From Wenyingzhuangia marina (GTDB lineage Bacteria; Bacteroidota; Bacteroidia; Flavobacteriales; Flavobacteriaceae): a stretch of DNA of 64,000 nucleotides. Position numbers and translations under genes: made by a program. The notes under the pieces are model-generated. The model was not told the DNA's origin. It saw only the letters and a list, made by a program, of their open reading frames with translations, and did no database searches. Position 1 is the stretch's first letter. Each line of letters begins with the position of its first letter. The stretch is taken from contig NZ_FQXQ01000004.1 in the NCBI RefSeq assembly GCF_900130035.1, positions 1 to 64,000 on the forward strand. The letters are read 5' to 3'. This document shows positions 28,996-37,105 of this stretch, one piece after another.

Positions 28996-29910
28996 TTATA
29001 CACTAAAAACTTTCCCGCTTTCTGCCAATTCAACATTATTGAACTCAGTTTCCGCTTCTAGTTTAAATTCATTTAAGTCGCTATATCTACTAGAATAGTG
29101 ACCTAAAATCAATGTTTTTACCTCGGCAGCTTTGGCAATTAAACCAGCTTCTTTTGCAGTACTGTGTTTTGTTCTTTCAGTTAAGTTCTTTTTGTCTTCT
29201 AAAAAAGTAGATTCATGATACAATAAACTAGCTCCTTTTATCATAGGAACAATATCTGGTTTGTAAGCAGTATCACTACAAAAAGCATAACTATAAGTGT
29301 CTCTTGGAGGCAGAGTTAAATCTTCGTTTTCTATAACAGTACCGTCTTGTTTAACAAAATCTTTTCCGTTTTTTAAGTTGTGATAATCACAAATTTCAAT
29401 TTCGGATTCCATGGAAACATTTTCCATGTTTAATTTTCTTAAACTAGGTTTTTCTTCAAATAAAAATCCGTTGGTATAAACTCGGTGATCTAAAGGAATA
29501 GTAGAAACTTTAAGTTTTTTATCTTCAAAAATTACTTCACTTTCTTTGCTTTCTAATTCGTGAAACAACAATGGAAAAGAAGTCCATGATTTTGATAGCT
29601 TAAGTTGGAGGGTAATAATTTCTTTAATTCCTTTTGGACCGTAAATATGCAATTCTGTTCTACGATCTAACAATCCAAAAGTGGAAATTAATCCTACCAA
29701 TCCAAAAAAATGATCTCCGTGTAAATGAGAAATAAAGATATGTTTAATTTTAGCAAATGGAACTTTTTGTTGTCTTAACAGCACTTGAGTTCCTTCTCCA
29801 CAATCAATTAAAATATGTCTTTCATTTATTTTTAAATATTGAGCAGTTGGATGCGCATTGGTTCTTGGTGTGGCTGAGTGACAACCTAATATGGTGAGTT
29901 GAATCCCCAT
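28996..29910 (-). CDS. rnz: Ribonuclease Z
   Basis: Metallo-beta-lactamase-fold endonuclease that trims tRNA 3' ends. The 304 residues show the N-terminal LGCHSATPRTNAHPTAQY, the zinc motif SHLHGDHFFG, the SDTAYKPD segment with a metal-bridging Asp, and LGHYSSRY near the C-terminus. This matters here because one of the two nearby tRNA-Asn genes lacks an encoded CCA. It overlaps the upstream STAS-like gene by one base, so translation is probably coupled. Confidence 0.96.
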   Translation of the reverse strand: MGIQLTILGCHSATPRTNAHPTAQYLKINERHILIDCGEGTQVLLRQQKVPFAKIKHIFISHLHGDHFFGLVGLISTFGLLDRRTELHIYGPKGIKEIITLQLKLSKSWTSFPLLFHELESKESEVIFEDKKLKVSTIPLDHRVYTNGFLFEEKPSLRKLNMENVSMESEIEICDYHNLKNGKDFVKQDGTVIENEDLTLPPRDTYSYAFCSDTAYKPDIVPMIKGASLLYHESTFLEDKKNLTERTKHSTAKEAGLIAKAAEVKTLILGHYSSRYSDLNEFKLEAETEFNNVELAESGKVFSV

Positions 29911-30236
29911 TAAAAACCTAGGTCACGTGTCATTTCATCCATATCAATAATATCCACTGCTTCAATTAAAGTAGGTACTACATTTAATTCCTCATCAAAA
30001 GCATCTGCATCAAAACTAGGTAAAATAATGGCAAAAGATTTATCATTATCTGCTTGAGTTTCGGCAAATCCTTTTAAGGATTTTATTTGAACTTCTGTTG
30101 TCTTGATGTTAGAAAAATCAAGTACAATATTTCTGTTTTTATATTTAGCTAATACTTTTGAAACTTCATCAAAAAAAGTATCAAAATCAGTTTCTGCTAA
30201 AAAAAGGGTGTATTTGTCTGAGGTAGTAATTTTCAT
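29910..30236 (-). CDS. STAS-like small protein co-transcribed with rnz
   Basis: A 108-residue protein with an alternating beta-alpha pattern (YTLFLAET, NIVLDFSNI, SFAIILPSF, VPTLIEAVDII) like a STAS or anti-sigma-antagonist fold. It is often found next to rnz in Flavobacteriia and is sometimes named ribonuclease Z by mistake. It lacks the usual phosphorylated Ser motif of SpoIIAA, so a phospho-switch is unlikely. It sits between pyrB (5 bases) and rnz (1-base overlap) in one operon. The function is unknown. Confidence 0.8.
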   Translation of the reverse strand: MKITTSDKYTLFLAETDFDTFFDEVSKVLAKYKNRNIVLDFSNIKTTEVQIKSLKGFAETQADNDKSFAIILPSFDADAFDEELNVVPTLIEAVDIIDMDEMTRDLGF

Positions 30237-30241
30237 AAAAC

Positions 30242-31171
30242 CTATTGTTTAATTTGTGATGCTAATAAATAAATACATGCCATACGAATGGCAACTCCGT
30301 TTTCTACTTGATTTAAGATAATCGCTTGATCAGAATCGGCAACATCAGAAGTAATTTCTACACCACGGTTAATAGGTCCTGGGTGCATAATGGTTACTTC
30401 GGAGTTTATAGAATTTAATAATTTTTTATTAACTCCGTATAATTGTGTGTATTCTCTGGTTGATGGAAAATATTTAATATCCATACGTTCGTTTTGTACA
30501 CGTAACATATTGGCAACATCTGCCCATTCTAAAGCTTTTCGTAAATCGGTTTCTACACCAACGCCTAAGCTTTCAATGTATTTTGGAATTAAAGTTACAG
30601 GTCCACAAACTTTAACTTCGGCACCTTGTAATTTTAAAGCATATATGTTAGATAAAGCCACACGAGAGTGTAAAATATCTCCTACAATGACCACTTTTTT
30701 ACCAGCAACATCACCTAAACGTTCTCTTATAGAAAAAGAATCTAATAAAGCTTGTGTTGGATGTTCGTGTGTTCCATCACCAGCATTGATAATTTTGGTG
30801 TTTACATGTCTCGATAAAAATTCATGAGCCCCCACATCAGGATGTCTCATTACAATAATATCTACTTTCATAGATAAAATATTGTTTACGGTATCAATTA
30901 AAGTTTCTCCTTTTTTTACGGATGAACCTGAGGCAGAAAAATTAATAACATCCGCAGATAAACGTTTTTCGGCCAACTCAAAAGACAATTTGGTACGAGT
31001 ACTGTTTTCAAAAAACAAATTGGCAATGGTAATATCTCTTAAAGAAGGTACTTTTTTAATAGGTCTGTTAATCACTTCTTTAAAATGATCGGCAGTTTCA
31101 AAAATTAAGTCAATATCTTCTTTAACTAGGTGCTTAATTCCTAATAGGTTTGGAACACTTAAGGTCTTCAT
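30242..31171 (-). CDS. pyrB: Aspartate carbamoyltransferase catalytic subunit
   Basis: Makes carbamoyl-aspartate in pyrimidine synthesis. The carbamoyl-phosphate motif FENSTRTKLSFELA, the HPTQALLDSF motif and HPGPINRGVEI are all intact in 309 residues. It follows pyrR directly (one base apart). No pyrI is present, so the enzyme is probably the simple catalytic type and control is likely exerted through pyrR or UTP. Confidence 0.97.
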   Translation of the reverse strand: MKTLSVPNLLGIKHLVKEDIDLIFETADHFKEVINRPIKKVPSLRDITIANLFFENSTRTKLSFELAEKRLSADVINFSASGSSVKKGETLIDTVNNILSMKVDIIVMRHPDVGAHEFLSRHVNTKIINAGDGTHEHPTQALLDSFSIRERLGDVAGKKVVIVGDILHSRVALSNIYALKLQGAEVKVCGPVTLIPKYIESLGVGVETDLRKALEWADVANMLRVQNERMDIKYFPSTREYTQLYGVNKKLLNSINSEVTIMHPGPINRGVEITSDVADSDQAIILNQVENGVAIRMACIYLLASQIKQ

Positions 31172-31720
31172 CTATTTCTTTTTCTTGTTGGTTATATATA
31201 CAGCATCCGATAAGGTGTCGTTGCTCCAATTTACTACTACTACTTCTTCGTTAATTACATCTACCGTAGCACCTTTATAATCAGGTTGAATAGGTAAATG
31301 TCTACTAAAACGTCTGTCAATCAGCACTAAAAGTTCTACTTCTGCAGGTCTTCCGTATGACTGAATGGCAGTTAATGCTGCGTTAATACTTCTACCAGAA
31401 AATAAAACATCATCAATAAAAACTACTTTCTGACCTTCTACTAAAAAGTTGATTTCGGTAGAATTTGCATTCAGAGGTTCATCTCTACGTCTAAAGTCAT
31501 CTCGGTAAAAAGTAATGTCTAATTTTCCTAGTTTGATGTTTTTTACATGGTAATCATCTCTTAAAATAGAGGCAATTCTCTCAGCAAAATAAGTGCCTCT
31601 TGGTTGTAAACCAATTAAAACTGTGTTAGAAAAATCACCGTGATTTTCAATTAGCTGGCAAGCCAATCGTTGTAGAATGATTTGAATTTTTTTTGAGTTT
31701 AGAAGTATTTTATCACTCAT
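31172..31720 (-). CDS. pyrR: Bifunctional pyr operon regulator / uracil phosphoribosyltransferase
   Basis: PyrR of 182 residues with the type I phosphoribosyltransferase PRPP loop VVFIDDVLFSGRSINAAL and the N-terminal GLQPRGTYFAERI. In Firmicutes PyrR binds pyr mRNA to cause attenuation and also converts uracil to UMP. I see no PyrR-binding stem-loop in the short leader here (promoter about 24 bases before the start), so the RNA-binding role is uncertain. First gene of pyrR-pyrB-STAS-rnz. Confidence 0.95.
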   Translation of the reverse strand: MSDKILLNSKKIQIILQRLACQLIENHGDFSNTVLIGLQPRGTYFAERIASILRDDYHVKNIKLGKLDITFYRDDFRRRDEPLNANSTEINFLVEGQKVVFIDDVLFSGRSINAALTAIQSYGRPAEVELLVLIDRRFSRHLPIQPDYKGATVDVINEEVVVVNWSNDTLSDAVYITNKKKK

Positions 31721-31743
31721 AAGATCTAAGTAAATTAGTAGTA

Positions 31744-31751
31744 CAAATATA
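31744..31751 (-). promoter_or_regulatory. Promoter -7 element for the pyrR operon
   Basis: On the minus strand this reads TATATTTG, an exact TAnnTTTG match, 23 bases before the pyrR ATG. The leader it implies is too short to hold an attenuator upstream of pyrR. Confidence 0.55.
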
Positions 31752-31868
31752 GGTTTTTTGTTGATTAATTTGTTAAAAACATTTACTTACAAGGGCATGA
31801 TAATTGAGTAATCTCCTTTATATTTATGTAAGACTAACAGAGTTTGCTCTACTAAAACGAAAAAGAAG

Positions 31869-33236
31869 ATGATGTCATTATCGAAATTTGAGGAAATGCT
31901 TAAGACAAACGATGTGTATTTTTTTGATACTACTGAGTTTGAAGAGATTATCCATTACTACTTAGATGATGGAAATACTTCTATGGCAAAAAAAGCAGTT
32001 TATTTAGCGTTGGAGCAACATCCAGATTCTGCAGATATTAAGTTAATACAAGCAGAAATTATGGTTTTTGAAGACAAATTAACCGAAGCTAGACTTTTGT
32101 TAGATAATTTATTGGCCATTTATCCTTACAATGATGAGGTTTATATTCAGATTGCCAATTTGCTTTCTAAAGATGATAAGCACAAAGAAGCTATTGATTT
32201 TTTAGTGAAAGCCAAAGAATATACAGATGACTTGGCAGATGTTTCTGCGTTGTTGGGAATGGAATATTTGTACTTGGATGATTATGAAAAATCTAGAGAA
32301 CATTTTTCTGTTTGTTTAGATTTTGACATTGAAGATTATCAGGCTTTATACAATATAATTTATTGCTTTGAAATGGAATCTTGTCATATAGAAGCGATTA
32401 CTTTCTTAGAAGATTATATTAATAAAAATCCATATTGCGAAGTTGCTTGGCATCAATTAGGACGTCAGTATTTTGTGTTAAAAGATTATAAAAGAGCCTT
32501 AAAAGCATTTGATTACGCAGTGGTTATTGATGAAGCTTTTATAGGCGGATATGTAGAAAAAGCAAAAACTTTAGAAAAGTTAGATAGATACGATGAAGCG
32601 ATAGAGAATTATCAAATTACTTTAGAGTTAGATGATCCTACAGCTTTTGCTTATTTACAAATTGGAGAGTGTTACAAAAAGAAAAATAATGCCACCAAGG
32701 CTATTTACTATTATAAAAAAGCTTTACACGAAGATCCTTTATTAGACAAAGGGTGGATGTTGTTGGCTATTGTTTGTAATGAAGAGAAAGCTTACGACAA
32801 AGCTTTACATTATTTAAATAAAGCCATTGCTTTGGATGAAACCAATGTAATATATTGGAGGTATAATGGAGAAATTAATTTACGTTTAAAGTTTTATGAG
32901 GAAGCTGCCGAAGCTTTTGAAAAATGTATAGAACTAGATGATTCTGGAGTAGATGTTTGGATTACTTTATCTGATATATGGATTTTTACAGGAGATTTTT
33001 TTAGAGCTTTAAATGTTTTGGTTAGAGCTAAAAAGCAACATCATAACTTTGCTGAGATTGAGTACAGATTAGGTTGTATCTTTTTTATTACAGATCAAAA
33101 AAAGGAAGCATATTTACATTTAAAAACTGCTTTGAGTTTAGATTATGAATATCATCTAGTCATGCAAGAATTGTATCCAACGGTTTTTGAAGATTTAAAA
33201 GTGAAAAGAATGGTTTTAAACTTTTTGGAGAACTAG
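31869..33236 (+). CDS. Tetratricopeptide repeat protein
   Basis: A 455-residue protein built almost wholly of TPR helical hairpins (roughly ten, for example AWHQLGRQYFVLKDYKRALK and KGWMLLAIVCNEEKAYDKAL). No signal peptide or enzymatic domain is seen, so it is probably a cytoplasmic scaffold. The N-terminus (MMSLSKFEEMLKTNDVYFF) gives two adjacent ATG choices. It begins the plus-strand run ahead of the two DUF368 genes, 34 bases before the first. Partners are unknown. Confidence 0.88.
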   Translation: MMSLSKFEEMLKTNDVYFFDTTEFEEIIHYYLDDGNTSMAKKAVYLALEQHPDSADIKLIQAEIMVFEDKLTEARLLLDNLLAIYPYNDEVYIQIANLLSKDDKHKEAIDFLVKAKEYTDDLADVSALLGMEYLYLDDYEKSREHFSVCLDFDIEDYQALYNIIYCFEMESCHIEAITFLEDYINKNPYCEVAWHQLGRQYFVLKDYKRALKAFDYAVVIDEAFIGGYVEKAKTLEKLDRYDEAIENYQITLELDDPTAFAYLQIGECYKKKNNATKAIYYYKKALHEDPLLDKGWMLLAIVCNEEKAYDKALHYLNKAIALDETNVIYWRYNGEINLRLKFYEEAAEAFEKCIELDDSGVDVWITLSDIWIFTGDFFRALNVLVRAKKQHHNFAEIEYRLGCIFFITDQKKEAYLHLKTALSLDYEYHLVMQELYPTVFEDLKVKRMVLNFLEN

Positions 33237-33270
33237 TATTTAAAATTACATTTGCTCTAAAACACTTTTA

Positions 33271-34194
33271 ATGAAAAGAACACTTAAAGATTACGCTATT
33301 ATTTCTTTAAAAGGAATGGCTATGGGGGCTGCAGATGTAGTGCCAGGAGTATCAGGAGGAACCATTGCTTTTATTTCTGGAATATATGAAGAATTGCTAA
33401 CAACCATTAGCAATATCAATTTATCTCTGTTAACAGTTATTAAAAAAGAAGGAATTAAAGCAGCTTGGAAACAAGCCAATGCAAATTTTTTAGTGGCTTT
33501 ACTTTTAGGAGTTGCCATTAGTGTTATTTCTTTAGCAAAAGGAATTTCTTTTTTGTTAGCTACTAAGCCTATTCTGGTTTGGTCTTTCTTTTTTGGATTG
33601 GTATTAGCGAGTATTATTTATGTAGGAAAGCAAATAGAAAAATGGAACTTTCCACAAATCATTTCTTTGATTTTGGCTTGTGGAGTAGCCTATTATATAA
33701 CCATTGTAAAACCGATGGTGAGTGATGATGCTTCTTTTTTATTCCTGTTCTTAGCAGGAGCATTGGCTATTTGTGCCATGATTTTACCAGGGATTTCAGG
33801 AGCTTTTATATTAGTATTACTCGGGGCTTATGAAACCATTTTAACAGCAGTTCACTCTAGGGATTTACAAATTATAGCTATTGTTGGCTTAGGGGCTATT
33901 ATTGGTTTATTAAGTTTTTCTAGAGTTTTAAAATGGATGTTTGTCCATTATAAAAATACAACATTGGCGGGTTTAACAGGTTTTATTTTAGGATCTTTAA
34001 ATAAAATTTGGCCTTGGAAAGAAACCATTACCACAAGAATTAACTCAAAAGGAATAGAAGTACCAGTGTTGCAAAACAGTGTTTTACCTTCTAACTATAA
34101 TGGTGATGCACAATTAATGATCGCCTTGTTACTTGCAGTAGCTGGATTTGCTCTAATTTTAGGTTTAGAGAAATTGGCTAGTTATAAATCTTAA
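33271..34194 (+). CDS. DUF368 family polyprenyl-phosphate transporter, copy 1
   Basis: An integral membrane protein of 307 residues with about eight to ten segments. The family motif VVPGVSGGT (about 25-33) recurs in variant form as ILPGISGAF (about 171-179), the internal repeat typical of the fold. DUF368 proteins were shown in other bacteria to recycle undecaprenyl phosphate across the inner membrane (PopT type). That role would support peptidoglycan and surface polysaccharide synthesis here. A second, different DUF368 gene follows after 2 bases. Confidence 0.92.
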   Translation: MKRTLKDYAIISLKGMAMGAADVVPGVSGGTIAFISGIYEELLTTISNINLSLLTVIKKEGIKAAWKQANANFLVALLLGVAISVISLAKGISFLLATKPILVWSFFFGLVLASIIYVGKQIEKWNFPQIISLILACGVAYYITIVKPMVSDDASFLFLFLAGALAICAMILPGISGAFILVLLGAYETILTAVHSRDLQIIAIVGLGAIIGLLSFSRVLKWMFVHYKNTTLAGLTGFILGSLNKIWPWKETITTRINSKGIEVPVLQNSVLPSNYNGDAQLMIALLLAVAGFALILGLEKLASYKS

Positions 34195-34196
34195 AT

Positions 34197-35201
34197 ATGT
34201 TTCCAAAAGGAAGTTTAGTATATAGTGTGTTACTCTTTTTAAAAGGAATGCTCATGGGGGTGGCTAATAAAGTCCCTGGTGTTTCTGGAGGAGCAGTAGC
34301 CTATGTCTTAGGTTTCTATAACGAGCTGATTTACTCTTTTCAAAAAATCAATGGCAAGGCTTTTATGCTGTTAATCAATGGTCGTTTTAGGAGTTTATAT
34401 AATTATATTAATGCTAAGTTTTTAATTTTTATTGTTGGTGGAATGGTATTTAGCTACTTTACAGTTTCTAAATTATTAGACTATTTTTTGCAACATAACG
34501 AATTACAAGTTTGGTCTTTGTTTTTTGGAATGATTATAGGTTCTGGAATTTATCTGATTAGAAAATATGAAGGGTGGGAGTTTAAAAGTTACGTTTCTTT
34601 AGCTTTAGGAATTGCCGTTGGCTTTGCTATTACTTTCATCCATCCAAGTGGTGAGAATGACAATCTATGGTTTGTATTTCTTTGCGGAGTGATTGGTGTT
34701 TCAGGTATGACTGTACCAGGACTTTCAGGATCTTATATTTTAATGCTATTAGGAAATTATGTTTTTTTGTTAGTAGACTCCGTAAATGTTTTGAATGATG
34801 TTTTGATGGGATTGTTCACAGGAAATACAACAGTTTTATATGATTCAAATAATCAAAAGTATTTAATCATAATAAGTGTATTTACTTTAGGCTCTCTTTT
34901 TGGATTGATCTTTTTATCTCAAGTGTTGGCTTTTGTATTAAACAGATGGGGAAAGATTGTGAATGCAGTTATTATTGGTTTTATTATAGGGTCTTTAGGA
35001 ACTGTTTGGCCGTGGAAAGAAAAAGTATATGCGCAAAGTAAAGGTGTGTTTTTAACAGATAATTTTGATCGTAAAATAGTAGTAGGTTTTCACAAGTATT
35101 TACCAGATATTAATTCCGAACAAACATGGATAGCTCTTTTGTTTGCTGTAATTGGTGTTTTTTTAGTACTGGGTGTAGAACGTTTTTCAAAAACAAATTA
35201 G
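34197..35201 (+). CDS. DUF368 family polyprenyl-phosphate transporter, copy 2
   Basis: A 334-residue paralogue of the preceding gene, with KVPGVSGGAVAY near the N-terminus and TVPGLSGSYILMLLGNY in the second half. Both end in an AVIGVFLVLGVERF / AVAGFALILGLEKL pattern. The two proteins are clearly diverged, so this is an old duplication that may pair two subunits or two substrates. It is longer in the loop before the final helices (about 200-225). aroE follows after 3 bases. Confidence 0.92.
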   Translation: MFPKGSLVYSVLLFLKGMLMGVANKVPGVSGGAVAYVLGFYNELIYSFQKINGKAFMLLINGRFRSLYNYINAKFLIFIVGGMVFSYFTVSKLLDYFLQHNELQVWSLFFGMIIGSGIYLIRKYEGWEFKSYVSLALGIAVGFAITFIHPSGENDNLWFVFLCGVIGVSGMTVPGLSGSYILMLLGNYVFLLVDSVNVLNDVLMGLFTGNTTVLYDSNNQKYLIIISVFTLGSLFGLIFLSQVLAFVLNRWGKIVNAVIIGFIIGSLGTVWPWKEKVYAQSKGVFLTDNFDRKIVVGFHKYLPDINSEQTWIALLFAVIGVFLVLGVERFSKTN

Positions 35202-35204
35202 TAA

Positions 35205-35948
35205 ATGAATAAGGTGACTTTTGGATTGGTAGGTAAAAATATTTCATATTCTTTTTCTAGAGGATATTTTGCAGAAAAGTTTCAGAAATTAGGATTAGAA
35301 AATCATCAATATGTAAATTTTGATTTACAAGAAATATCTTTATTAGAAGATATTATTAAGGCCAAAGAAAATGGATTAAAAGGATTAAATGTAACCATTC
35401 CTTATAAACAAGATGTGCAACCTTTTTTAAACAGTATTGATGCAGATGCCAAAGAAATAGGTGCAGTAAATACCATTAAATTAAATGAGGATGGAACCGT
35501 TGTAGGTTATAACACAGATGTATATGGATTTCAAAAATCATTAGAACCTTTGTTAAAATCCCATCATACCAAAGCTTTAATTCTGGGAACTGGTGGAGCA
35601 TCAAAAGCAGTAGCTTTTGCATTTAAAAAATTAGGAATTGAATATAAATTTGTGTCAAGAACAGCTTCTGAAAATAAATGGAGTTACGATGATTTAAACA
35701 AAGAAATCATTCAAGAATATACAGTTATTGTAAACTGTTCTCCTTTGGGAACGTCTCCTAAAGTAGAATTAAAACCAGAAATTCCATATCAGTTTTTAAA
35801 TTCAAATCATTTGTTATATGATTTAATATACAACCCTGCAGAAACTACTTTTTTACGTATGGGAAAAGAGCAAGGAGCAGTTATTAAAAACGGATTGGAA
35901 ATGTTAGAACTTCAGGCAGAAAAATCTTGGAGTATATGGAATAGTTAA
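35205..35948 (+). CDS. aroE: Shikimate dehydrogenase
   Basis: NADP-dependent reduction of 3-dehydroshikimate in aromatic amino-acid synthesis. The 247-residue form is short, as usual in Bacteroidota. Visible are SFSRGYFAEKF (substrate Ser residues), NVTIPYKQDV with the catalytic Lys, GYNTDVYGF with the catalytic Asp, and the nucleotide loop LGTGGASKAV. It is tightly packed behind the DUF368 pair; the link looks like simple operon packing. Confidence 0.95.
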   Translation: MNKVTFGLVGKNISYSFSRGYFAEKFQKLGLENHQYVNFDLQEISLLEDIIKAKENGLKGLNVTIPYKQDVQPFLNSIDADAKEIGAVNTIKLNEDGTVVGYNTDVYGFQKSLEPLLKSHHTKALILGTGGASKAVAFAFKKLGIEYKFVSRTASENKWSYDDLNKEIIQEYTVIVNCSPLGTSPKVELKPEIPYQFLNSNHLLYDLIYNPAETTFLRMGKEQGAVIKNGLEMLELQAEKSWSIWNS

Positions 35949-36030
35949 TTTTATAGCTAATTAATTCTGTATAAAAGTTTGGTATAATTTTAGTAACTTT
36001 CTTGTGTATAAACACTTAAATTATACAGAT

Positions 36031-36411
36031 ATGAAAAAGTTAGTTTTATTAGTGGTATTGACATTTACAATGTATGTAAATGGACAAACTACTTCAGATC
36101 AAAATCCTAATGCACAAGTAGCTTATCAAAAGTATGCTAAGATAGCAGATACATATAATTTAAAACAAGGAACAACTGCCCAAGAAACTTATGTAGCGAT
36201 TGATCCTATGGAAGAAAAAAGAATCAGAAAAAAAATACGAAAAGATCATAGGGCAATGAGATCTTTATGGAGACATGAAGAACGATTGGAAAGAGCAAAG
36301 AATACACAATACATTTTGTCAAATCCTTATCGTTATTCTTGTAATAGTATCGTAGGAAATCCTTTTTATGGAGGTATTGGTTTAGGATATTTTATAGGAA
36401 GACGATTTTAA
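36031..36411 (+). CDS. Small secreted basic protein of unknown function
   Basis: A 126-residue protein beginning MKKLVLLVVLTFTMYVNGQ, a clear signal peptide ending near residue 19. The mature part has a basic charged middle (EEKRIRKKIRKDHRAMRS) that is likely helical, and a Gly-rich end (NPFYGGIGLGYFIGRRF). I do not recognise a family. The start at 36031 is preferred over an upstream GTG because of the signal peptide. It lies 30 bases before the LpoB-like gene, so it may share its envelope role. Confidence 0.65.
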   Translation: MKKLVLLVVLTFTMYVNGQTTSDQNPNAQVAYQKYAKIADTYNLKQGTTAQETYVAIDPMEEKRIRKKIRKDHRAMRSLWRHEERLERAKNTQYILSNPYRYSCNSIVGNPFYGGIGLGYFIGRRF

Positions 36412-36441
36412 AAATAATAAAGAAACATAAAACAAATAAAA

Positions 36442-37029
36442 ATGAAAAAAGGATTGTTAATTGCAGTAATGAGTATTGTAGCATTAATAGCTACAACTTC
36501 ATGTGCTAGAAAAGTAACTAGAATTGATACTAATGAACAAATTGATATTAGTGGAAGATGGAACGATACAGATGCTAGATTAAGTGCAGAGGCATTAAGT
36601 GCACAAATTGTTACTGGAGATTGGATTACGGATTATGTACAACAAACAGGAAAAAAACCAGTGGTTATTGTCGGTTTGGTTCGTAACAAATCTCATGAGC
36701 ATATTGATGCTGAGGTGTTTACTAAAGAGGTAGAAAAAGCTTTGGTAAAGTATCAAAAAGCAAGAGTGGTACAAGGAGGAGAGATGAGAGAAGAGTTAAG
36801 AGCTGAAAAAGCAGATCAACAAACAAATGCATCAGTTTCTACCATGAAAAAATTTGGATTAGAAACAGGAGCTGACTTTATTTTACAAGGAACTATTAAT
36901 TCTGTAGTAGATGCATTAAAAAAGCAAAAGGTAGTTTATTATCAAGTTGATTTAGAATTGACCAATATAGAAACGAATGAGAAGGTTTGGTTTGGTGATA
37001 AAAAAATCAAAAAATACATTAAAAATTAG
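36442..37029 (+). CDS. LpoB-like penicillin-binding protein activator lipoprotein
   Basis: A 195-residue lipoprotein: signal peptide with lipobox ATTSC (cysteine at residue 21), then an alpha/beta domain with VVIVGLVRNKSHEHID, VQGGEMREELRAEK, and ETGADFILQGTIN...YYQVDLELTNIETNEKVW. This matches the LpoB/COG3417 family, whose E. coli member activates PBP1b from the outer membrane. The fold family is sure enough; the PBP partner is inferred. It is followed by a hairpin and then another lipoprotein of a type often found with it. Confidence 0.85.
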   Translation: MKKGLLIAVMSIVALIATTSCARKVTRIDTNEQIDISGRWNDTDARLSAEALSAQIVTGDWITDYVQQTGKKPVVIVGLVRNKSHEHIDAEVFTKEVEKALVKYQKARVVQGGEMREELRAEKADQQTNASVSTMKKFGLETGADFILQGTINSVVDALKKQKVVYYQVDLELTNIETNEKVWFGDKKIKKYIKN

Positions 37030-37050
37030 TTTTGATATAGTATTTAAGAA

Positions 37051-37092
37051 AAAACTGTTTAAGAATTATATAGGATTCTAAACAGTTTTTTT
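37051..37092 (+). terminator. Terminator or attenuator between the LpoB-like and COG3014 genes
   Basis: AACTGTTTAAGAAT pairs with ATTCTAAACAGTT (one bulged A) and runs into T7. It ends 5 to 14 bases before the next start codon, leaving no room for a promoter between, so it may act as a partial terminator that lowers readthrough. Confidence 0.65.
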
Positions 37093-37105
37093 ATTCATGA
37101 TTGAT

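Noticed and set aside
31721-31868. PyrR-dependent attenuator before pyrR
   Set aside because: The leader implied by the TATATTTG box is only about 20 bases, and no PyrR-binding loop consensus or terminator/antiterminator pair was found.
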